Notes under the pieces: model-generated
The model's input: only the letters and a program-made list of their open reading frames with translations
The model's database searches: none
Told to the model about the DNA's origin: nothing
Position numbers and translations under genes: made by a program
NCBI RefSeq assembly: GCF_018494035.1
Contig: NZ_JABBFO010000001.1
Span: forward strand, 186,001-250,000
Source of the DNA: Rosenbergiella australiborealis
GTDB taxonomy: Bacteria > Pseudomonadota > Gammaproteobacteria > Enterobacterales > Enterobacteriaceae
DNA: 64,000 bases
Direction: 5' to 3'
Shown here: positions 58,084 to 64,000 of the stretch, piece after piece
How positions within the stretch are numbered: the first letter of the stretch is position 1
How the letters are laid out: each line of letters begins with the position of its first letter

Positions 58084-59072
58084 ATCAGCCTCCTTCCCGG
58101 CTCAGAAAAACGTTCTGTTCTGCTGCTGTCGCCACTGTTCTGGCCACAGCTTCAATACCTGCAGCGTTTGCTGCGCTGAATACGGCACAGATAGTGGCCA
58201 GCGCAGTGACGCAGGATTGCATTAGTTGGCGGGTAAGCGGTATCTGCTACTGGTTGTTCTGTACTGCATTCGGCTGCAGCGTAAAAACCTCTGTAAAGGC
58301 CACCCATTTTATCCCGGAAGCGGTGGTTTCGACCTACGTTGCGCCCGGTGGAAATCCCTGGACAGAGATGGCTTTTGTCAGCCAGACGGCAGGCGGGCTG
58401 GAAAATCTCGTTACGGGTGCTTTGTCCGGTGTGGCAGCCGGTGGAGCCAACCCGGCCGATATGAAGAACCCGGGGCAGCGCAAATCCAGTATTCGCTTCA
58501 AATATGCCGATGCCATCGGGCATCCGGCCACGTCTCTCATCGGCGGCAGTATCGCCGGGTATTCCTGCGACAGCGTCGCCACACCTCTGATGCCGTATTT
58601 CCTCAGCACACTGGACTCGATTGCTTGGCGAACGGGTGTACCGGAATCGCTTTATCCCGAGGCACTGATCCCCGGTCGACGGGAAATCGGTAGCCAGGCA
58701 TCCGGCAACATGTGGGGCAACGTCTACCCGCGCTCCGGGTTTGTCAGCCAGACCGATGATGACAAAGCGTCGGCGGTGGTGGCACAGCGTGTGGCAGACA
58801 TTATCACCCGGACAGGCCAGCCGCACGTTTATCAGGTGCTAAAGGGGACCCGCCGCGACGGGTACTGGCCACCGGGAGAAGTCACGGAAAACACCGGTAC
58901 TAAGAACCATAAATGGCAGCGTCTGGCGCCTCAGATGACCCAAAGCTGTGCGGTATTCCCGGACGGGAGTCACGGCGTGGCTAATGATAATAACGAGGCC
59001 TTTGCGCTGTGGCAGCCCTACAGCTGTTGTAAGCGTATGGGGCAGAGATTTCTGAGCAGCACGGATTTTTGA
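58080..59072 (+). CDS. ICE protein TIGR03756 (PFL_4710 family, TraU-like)
   Basis: A 330-residue exported protein, signal to AFA-AL near residue 30. It is cysteine-containing and carries SWRVSGICYWLFC, VEATHFIPEAVVSTY-like and GNPWTEMAF motifs, typical of TIGR03756 and reminiscent of TraU, a periplasmic protein needed for DNA transfer. GTG start with GGAGG six bases upstream; it overlaps the previous stop. Confidence 0.88.
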   Translation: MNQPPSRLRKTFCSAAVATVLATASIPAAFAALNTAQIVASAVTQDCISWRVSGICYWLFCTAFGCSVKTSVKATHFIPEAVVSTYVAPGGNPWTEMAFVSQTAGGLENLVTGALSGVAAGGANPADMKNPGQRKSSIRFKYADAIGHPATSLIGGSIAGYSCDSVATPLMPYFLSTLDSIAWRTGVPESLYPEALIPGRREIGSQASGNMWGNVYPRSGFVSQTDDDKASAVVAQRVADIITRTGQPHVYQVLKGTRRDGYWPPGEVTENTGTKNHKWQRLAPQMTQSCAVFPDGSHGVANDNNEAFALWQPYSCCKRMGQRFLSSTDF

Positions 59073-59083
59073 CGAGGTAAAAC

Positions 59084-60517
59084 ATGAACATCGAAGTATT
59101 GAAATCGGCAACCCTCGCAGTGTTACTGCTTGCCGGCACAGTGGGTACCATCTTGCCTGTCCGGGCTGAAATTTCGCTACCGCAGGTTAATGACAGCGCC
59201 TTTGGTTATGGCAAATCCGTGGATGGCGCGGTATCCGATAAATTGTTTTATACCCTAGGCGGTGGGTCGGTGATATCGCAGCCAGCGACGCGTAGCAATA
59301 TGAAAAAAATGGGTCTGGATGTTGGGTGGAGCAGTGACCTGATGTGCGGCAACTTTGACCTCAAAACCACAATTGGCAACCAGTTAAACGGCGTAACCGA
59401 TGGCTTTAAAAACCTGATGGGCGACGTTATTCAGGGGGCAACTGGCGCGGTGGCCAGCCTGCCGGCGATGCTTATTCAGCGGGCCAATCCGGGACTGTAT
59501 GACATGCTGACCAACGGTGTGCTGCAGGCGAACGTCTCGTTCGACAAAGCACAACTGAACTGCCAGAACATGGCGAAGAAAATGATGGATTTCAGTGATA
59601 CCAGTAAATGGAGCCAGGCAGCTATAGCTGAAGAATATAAATCTCTCGTCAATAGTGGGGAAACGGATGCAATACGTGCAGACCAAAAATATCAGGATGC
59701 AGATGGAACCGCTGGCAAAAAATGGATTGGTGGTCAGATAAGAGGAGGAAAAGGGCAGAGGGCGATCCGGCCGACCTATGATTTGGCATCTGCTGGTTAC
59801 AACATGATGAACAGCCTCAACGTACTAAGTTCAGAAACCGTGAGTAGCACCAGTTGTAACGGTGGTGCCTGCAGTAAGTTCAGTAATGCTGAAGAAGCTG
59901 CACAAGCCGTGGTGAGAGTTCTTGGTGATCGCTCAATGCGCACCTGCAGCAATGCGTCGCAATGCACCAGTGGAGATACTGATGATCAGCCCGGTCTGTC
60001 CGTTGCTGGTACAGGATTTGCCCCGATGCTGGAAGAAGCCACAAAGCACAATACAGAGCAACTGGTGAAACTGGTTAATGGTGCCGTAAAACCCACGGCT
60101 ACTGAACTGGCGAAGCTGAAGACGGGTGGTTTGCCAGTAACGGCCAATGTCATTAAAGCTCTGCAACGCGACCCGGATAATACTGCGCTGACAGTTCGTC
60201 TCGCCAGTGAGCTTGCCATGTCTGATACGGTCGAAACCGCTTTGTTGATGCGCCGGATGCTGACAACAGGTATGAGTGAGCCAAATGCTCAGGATCAACC
60301 TATTGCACTGGAAGATGGTGTTCGCCGGATTGATGCACTCGATCGCGAAATCATGGCATTGAAGAATGAAATGGACCTTAAACGAGAGCTGGCGAGGAAC
60401 TCGGTACTGACCATCATTGAACGAGACAACGAACGTGTCGGCACAAACCCGATGATTCAGCAGACGGATAATGCCGATAGTCGGTTCCAGAAGCTCGATT
60501 CTCCGGATGCAGAATAA
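59084..60517 (+). CDS. ICE protein TIGR03755 (PFL_4711 family)
   Basis: A 477-residue exported protein, signal to VRA-EI near residue 28. The family core is visible in WSSDLMCGNFDLKTTIGNQLNG (about 84-105), QLNCQNMAKKMMDFS and the late region LALDR-like DALDREIMALKNEMDLKRELARNSVL (about 423-448). The proposed analogue is TraH/TraW-type pilus assembly. It lies 11 bases after the TIGR03756 stop with GACGAGG upstream. Confidence 0.87.
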   Translation: MNIEVLKSATLAVLLLAGTVGTILPVRAEISLPQVNDSAFGYGKSVDGAVSDKLFYTLGGGSVISQPATRSNMKKMGLDVGWSSDLMCGNFDLKTTIGNQLNGVTDGFKNLMGDVIQGATGAVASLPAMLIQRANPGLYDMLTNGVLQANVSFDKAQLNCQNMAKKMMDFSDTSKWSQAAIAEEYKSLVNSGETDAIRADQKYQDADGTAGKKWIGGQIRGGKGQRAIRPTYDLASAGYNMMNSLNVLSSETVSSTSCNGGACSKFSNAEEAAQAVVRVLGDRSMRTCSNASQCTSGDTDDQPGLSVAGTGFAPMLEEATKHNTEQLVKLVNGAVKPTATELAKLKTGGLPVTANVIKALQRDPDNTALTVRLASELAMSDTVETALLMRRMLTTGMSEPNAQDQPIALEDGVRRIDALDREIMALKNEMDLKRELARNSVLTIIERDNERVGTNPMIQQTDNADSRFQKLDSPDAE

Positions 60518-60530
60518 GGGCGTTGTGAAT

Positions 60531-60884
60531 ATGGAAATCAATCACCGTGACCTACTGCGTAAATCAGGAAAAGGGTTAAAAGTCGGGATGCCTTATCTGC
60601 TGGTTCTGGCATTGGTAATGGTCCTGGGATTCTGGCTTGCCGATACGGGAATGCGTCATCCGGAGAGCGTGGCATCCCTGAAGCGATGGATGCACGCAAC
60701 GCGCTACGGCTGGCTGGCGTGGCGGCTGGTTATCTACTGTGCCGTCGGGTGGGGGCTGTGGAAAATCTGGCATGCACCGGGCTTTCGGCAGGAATATCGT
60801 CGGCCACTGCTGAGCATCGCCGGCGCCAGCACATTATTCTTTCTGGTCTGTGAGTACTCCATTTTTTCCGGCGTAGGAGGCTGA
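60531..60884 (+). CDS. ICE membrane protein between TIGR03755 and traG
   Basis: A 117-residue membrane protein with spans near 19-38, 62-79 and 93-112 (LLVLALVMVLGFWLA, LVIYCAVGWGLWKIW, GASTLFFLVCEYSIF). Small membrane proteins of this size occur here in related elements. Start is uncertain between ATG 60531 and GTG 60525; AAGGG at 60516-60520 is four bases from the GTG and ten from the ATG. Lies seven bases before traG. Confidence 0.75.
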   Translation: MEINHRDLLRKSGKGLKVGMPYLLVLALVMVLGFWLADTGMRHPESVASLKRWMHATRYGWLAWRLVIYCAVGWGLWKIWHAPGFRQEYRRPLLSIAGASTLFFLVCEYSIFSGVGG

Positions 60885-60890
60885 TTCACT

Positions 60891-62432
60891 ATGACAACGA
60901 ACAGCTATCTGGAGTATTTCCTGACCTTGCTGGGCTGGCTGGTCAATAATGGCCTCTGGGATGTCCTTGTCAGTACCGGACTGTTTGCGCTACCGCTGGC
61001 TTTTAAAGTCGTAGGTATCTGGCTGAAGGTCCGCGAGGAAGGGGAAGATGAAGGTAACAAGGGCATGCTGTCACTGCCCCGTATTGAGAATGCGCTTTAT
61101 GGTACGTTCTTCGTGATGATTGCCTGTTGCGTTCCGCTGATTCAGGTGAGCCTGACTACGTTGGAGTTTGATAAAACCCGGGCGAAAACGTGTGGAACCT
61201 GGACACCAAAAGCGCCTGATGAAAGTGGTTACAACAACATTATCTCCAGTATGGACGGCGAAAGCGCAGCTGCGCCGGTCTGGTGGGTGCTGGTCCATAA
61301 GTTATCCAAAGGTGTGACTCAGGCGGCGGTGGCCAGCATTCCCTGCCGACCGGATCTGCGGCAACTGCGGTTTGAGGTGCAGCGGACGTTCATTGAGAAC
61401 CGCGCACTGGCTGATGAGTTGCAGGATTTTACCAACGATTGCTACTCGCTGGCGCTTTACCAGTGGAAACGACGTGATCAGGGTCAGACAACGGATAAAG
61501 CCGTTTTGTCAGACCTCAGTTGGATAGGCAGCAGCACCTTTCTGAAAGGGGACTACACCACCCTGCAGTCGAAATTGCCGCGCGGGATATTCTCCTGGAA
61601 TGATGCCCGTGACAGCGGTCGGCCGAATACTGGTAATGGGGGATACCCTTATTGTTCCGAGTGGTGGTCGACATCTGACACCGGGCTAAAGGACAGGGTA
61701 ATGAAGCAGGTTGATGACAGCTACTGGCTGCGGTTATCTGCGGGGATGAAGATGATTGGCAGCAGCCAGACTGATTATCAGGAGGAGGTAATACGCCGGC
61801 TCGTCAGTCCGGCGAACCTGACGGTATCGCATGGTGGTGAAGTATATAACGGCTATGGTGGTAATGCGGATATGACGGCAATGAATGCGATTTCCCGCAT
61901 CATCGGAACGGCAGGCGCTTCGGTGGCCTCATTGGGCGCGTTCCCGGCTCTGGACGCGATGCGTCAGGCATTGCCGATGGTACAGGCCGTTATGCTGATG
62001 GCCATTTATATTATGGTGCCATTAATCCTGGCCTTTGCGGCCTATGAGTTCAAGACGGTGATCACCCTGACGTTTGTCATTTTTGCCGTGAACTTCCTGA
62101 CGTTCTGGTGGGAACTGGCCCGCTGGCTCGACAGCTGGTTGCTGACGGCGCTATACAGTTCTGATACCCACTCACGCTTTAATATGATGGGATTCCAGAA
62201 TACATCGGATGATCTGATTATGAATCTGGTTATGGGGACGATGTTTATCGTGCTGCCAACCGTATGGATCGGTGCATTGTCCTGGGCGGGTGTAAATATT
62301 GGTGTGGCTATCAGTAATGCATCTAAAGAAGGGACTGGCAGTTCACATCAGGCAGCTCAGAATGGTGGAAACCTTGTGAAAGGAGGGATTAGCACTTTCC
62401 AGGCAGGAATAAGTAAGGGAATGAACAAATAA
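60891..62432 (+). CDS. TraG-N domain mating-pair protein
   Basis: A 513-residue inner-membrane protein with a TraG N-terminal domain: spans near 10-30, 65-85, 350-370, 380-400 and 435-455, a large periplasmic loop with conserved cysteines (CGTW, CRPD, DCYSLALYQWKRRDQ, YPYCSEWW) and a cytoplasmic tail. TraG-like proteins hold mating pairs together and in related systems act in entry exclusion. It is the last core gene of the transfer operon here. The end is glycine/serine-rich. Confidence 0.88.
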   Translation: MTTNSYLEYFLTLLGWLVNNGLWDVLVSTGLFALPLAFKVVGIWLKVREEGEDEGNKGMLSLPRIENALYGTFFVMIACCVPLIQVSLTTLEFDKTRAKTCGTWTPKAPDESGYNNIISSMDGESAAAPVWWVLVHKLSKGVTQAAVASIPCRPDLRQLRFEVQRTFIENRALADELQDFTNDCYSLALYQWKRRDQGQTTDKAVLSDLSWIGSSTFLKGDYTTLQSKLPRGIFSWNDARDSGRPNTGNGGYPYCSEWWSTSDTGLKDRVMKQVDDSYWLRLSAGMKMIGSSQTDYQEEVIRRLVSPANLTVSHGGEVYNGYGGNADMTAMNAISRIIGTAGASVASLGAFPALDAMRQALPMVQAVMLMAIYIMVPLILAFAAYEFKTVITLTFVIFAVNFLTFWWELARWLDSWLLTALYSSDTHSRFNMMGFQNTSDDLIMNLVMGTMFIVLPTVWIGALSWAGVNIGVAISNASKEGTGSSHQAAQNGGNLVKGGISTFQAGISKGMNK

Positions 62433-62466
62433 CTACCGAAACACAGCGCTGGTATGAGCAGCGCTG

Positions 62467-62643
62467 TTAGTTGTTATCGTTATGCCATTGCTCAGAATCT
62501 AAGTAAGAGCGTGTATCAAACAATGCCGGCGTCTCTTCCGCTTCATCGTTGAAACTTGTTAGTAAAGATCTGTCGTCAGCGTGATTGTCTGGCTGAGGGT
62601 CAGGTAGCACCGCATTCAGTAGCTTTTTCATGAAAATATTCAT
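62467..62643 (-). CDS. Small unknown protein (58 residues)
   Basis: A minus-strand frame of 58 residues: basic start MNIFMKKLLNAVLPD, a very acidic middle (DNHADDRSLL, FNDEAEETPALFDT) and end RSYLDSEQWHNDNN. The amino acid usage is that of a real soluble protein. A hairpin lies just after its stop, between it and convergent traG. An alternative start is the ATG at 62631. Family not recognised. Confidence 0.5.
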   Translation of the reverse strand: MNIFMKKLLNAVLPDPQPDNHADDRSLLTSFNDEAEETPALFDTRSYLDSEQWHNDNN

Positions 62644-62790
62644 ATCCCAGTTTTCTCCAGTTTGACTGAGCGCTGTTTTTTTGTTCGAATCACCCTTGTA
62701 TCATAAAGATTGTTGAAGAAGTGCGCAACCTCAGCGTGGCTGGAGATAGCGACATTAATTGGATTTTAAATAGTTTTTAAGGAGGAAAGC

Positions 62791-63348
62791 ATGTTCAGGA
62801 AGAAAGTACTGGTTGTTTGTATTGTCTCTATGTTTATAACAGCATGTTCCATGGATGAGTTATCTTCAGTAAATAAGAAAATTAGTGATTTTGGATCGTC
62901 AATAGCAGGTAATCAGTCATCGCAGAATGAATCAGGTATGCCTAAGTTAGCACCTAAAGTTGAAGCCAGTCAGGATTCCACATCAAAAGATTTATCTATT
63001 CCAGTTGATGTCGATACTGCTGCTGCTCGTTTACGTCGTTATTATAAATTTATGACGATAGACGAGTTAAATAGTATTAAAAATAGAGAAAGTACTTCTG
63101 CCCGTTTGACTGCTGCTGCGATTGAGGAACAAAGGCCTGAATGGTCGGCATTGGCAGGAAGTTATTATAAAATGGGGCGAAACTGGGGAGATGGTAAGGA
63201 TCATATTACACTGGAGGTTGAAAAGAATGGTGTCGGAAGCCGTGTTTATATTCAGTTCTTTTCTTCAAATCCTCAGCATTTAACAGAAGCCTATTTAGGT
63301 AATTTGTTTGCACAGGTGAAAGGCGTTGCAGAGGGTAAGGTTCGATAA
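62791..63348 (+). CDS. Unknown lipoprotein, ICE cargo
   Basis: A 185-residue lipoprotein: basic start, hydrophobic run and lipobox ITAC with Cys at about residue 19. A serine/asparagine-rich linker (NKKISDFGSSIAGNQSSQNESG) leads to a folded part with TAAARLRRYYKFMTIDEL (about 75-92) and GDGKDHITLEVEKNGVGSRVYIQFF. I do not recognise the family. AT-rich against the tra genes; AAGGAGG lies seven bases before the ATG. Followed 65 bases later by a membrane protein gene on the same strand. Confidence 0.7.
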   Translation: MFRKKVLVVCIVSMFITACSMDELSSVNKKISDFGSSIAGNQSSQNESGMPKLAPKVEASQDSTSKDLSIPVDVDTAAARLRRYYKFMTIDELNSIKNRESTSARLTAAAIEEQRPEWSALAGSYYKMGRNWGDGKDHITLEVEKNGVGSRVYIQFFSSNPQHLTEAYLGNLFAQVKGVAEGKVR

Positions 63349-63412
63349 TATATGTAAAAATAAGAAGAAATTTCCTTCTTGTTTTTTATGTTTATGAATG
63401 GGGTTAGGTATT

Positions 63413-64000
63413 ATGAGCGGAAATGATGATAGTATTATTGATTATATAAAGCTGTTAAAAGACCATGAGTTAAAATATAAGGAAAAAATAAAACCGAATA
63501 AAATAAGTAAGATTGATAAGGTATTATTTTCTTCCCTTGTATCTTTAGTTTTTATTTCGTTCATTTTTATTGGTGTTTATGCAATATTTAAGCCCGATTA
63601 TAGGTTTTTGCTAAATATATCAATCGTGTTGATATCTTTCTCTTATGTACTCTTGCTTCTTATGCCGATCGTTAAAGTTTTTGAGGAGCGTAAGACGATA
63701 AAACATTTCTTTACTATGCCATTGAGTTCATCTATAGATCAAAACATAAAAAGAGAATCTTTGATAGATAATGATTTCCTTCCAAGGTTTATATCTCTAG
63801 GGAAAGAGCTTCTTGAGTTGGGTTTAATGGAAGTAAGACATGAGAGAGAGTTTTTGAATAAGAGAATTACACTTTTGGTTGGTCCAATTGATAAGTTGGG
63901 GATTTTGCCTGGCATCATATCTATGATTATAACTATTTCAAAACCAGTGGGCGGGTATGATTGGGTAATGGGATTAGCATACGGATATATTGCTTTAATT
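63413..64000 (+). CDS. Unknown multi-span membrane protein (cut by window end)
   Basis: The first 196 codons of a gene that runs off the window. A polar, lysine-rich start is followed by two spans (about 41-63 and 70-92), a cytoplasmic stretch of about 65 residues, and two further hydrophobic segments (LGILPGIISMIITI and WVMGLAYGYIALI) at the cut edge. The order two spans, loop, two spans, with small residues in the last pair, recalls MotA/TolQ/ExbB-type proton channels, but this is only a topology guess. AGG lies four bases before the ATG. Confidence 0.6.
   Translation, partial: MSGNDDSIIDYIKLLKDHELKYKEKIKPNKISKIDKVLFSSLVSLVFISFIFIGVYAIFKPDYRFLLNISIVLISFSYVLLLLMPIVKVFEERKTIKHFFTMPLSSSIDQNIKRESLIDNDFLPRFISLGKELLELGLMEVRHEREFLNKRITLLVGPIDKLGILPGIISMIITISKPVGGYDWVMGLAYGYIALI

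Overview
The window looks like an Enterobacterales chromosome, probably close to Erwiniaceae (Pantoea, Tatumella or Rosenbergiella-like). It carries SbmA, Tsx, YcgR, SsuE and a bglGFB operon of enteric type, plus a periplasmic FAD/cytochrome c gluconate dehydrogenase typical of nectar and plant sugar oxidisers. The species cannot be named from sequence reading alone. From about 33.2 kb onward the DNA changes in character and becomes the transfer region of an integrative conjugative element (ICE) of the SPI-7/PFGI-1/PAGI-2 type (MPF type G). Neither end of the element, nor an integrase, relaxase or tRNA attachment site, lies in the window.

Chromosomal part, 1-33 kb: a secreted ParB/Srx-like protein and SbmA (minus strand); a three-gene gluconate dehydrogenase operon (plus) with a GntR-like operator at its promoter; an MFS transporter and Tsx (minus); YcgR and a GNAT acetyltransferase; and a beta-glucoside operon bglG-[RAT antiterminator/terminator]-bglF-bglB. 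Next comes a fumarate-respiration locus: a DASS dicarboxylate carrier divergent from a 928-residue NADH:fumarate-reductase-like flavoprotein, followed by its probable FMN transferase ApbE, with SsuE convergent. The divergent intergenic region holds FNR boxes. A glycosyltransferase and an ACS-type MFS carrier follow. Then come a pyroglutamate operon (pxpA, DUF969, DUF979, pcp), a glycerate kinase, and a minus-strand operon of MHS carrier, amidohydrolase and SDR.

ICE part, 33-64 kb: the left side is scarred. It holds a decayed second copy of the TIGR03747 gene, a ParE/RelB toxin-antitoxin pair, a truncated DUF29 gene, and a deleted IS3-family element that removed the start of ssb. After an intact DUF4160/DUF2442 pair comes the conjugation module: PilL-N, a coiled-coil protein, TIGR03759, a lytic transglycosylase, TIGR03765, an Mrr-like nuclease, the TraD coupling ATPase, TIGR03747, RAQPRD, TIGR03758, 03745, 03750, 03746, 03749, 03752, 03751, the VirB4-like ATPase TIGR03744, a conserved hypothetical, TIGR03757, 03756, 03755, a small membrane protein and TraG-N. 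Most of these genes overlap by 1-11 bases or abut, as expected of one long transcript.

Three AT-rich cargo inserts interrupt this module at places between its core genes: two minus-strand genes of unknown function (43.7-44.9 kb); a 1266-residue YobI/KAP-like P-loop NTPase with internal membrane segments (53.6-57.4 kb), the best candidate for a defence gene; and, after traG, a lipoprotein plus a membrane protein that runs off the window (62.8-64 kb). Two unannotated small ORFs (55 and 58 residues) also look real.
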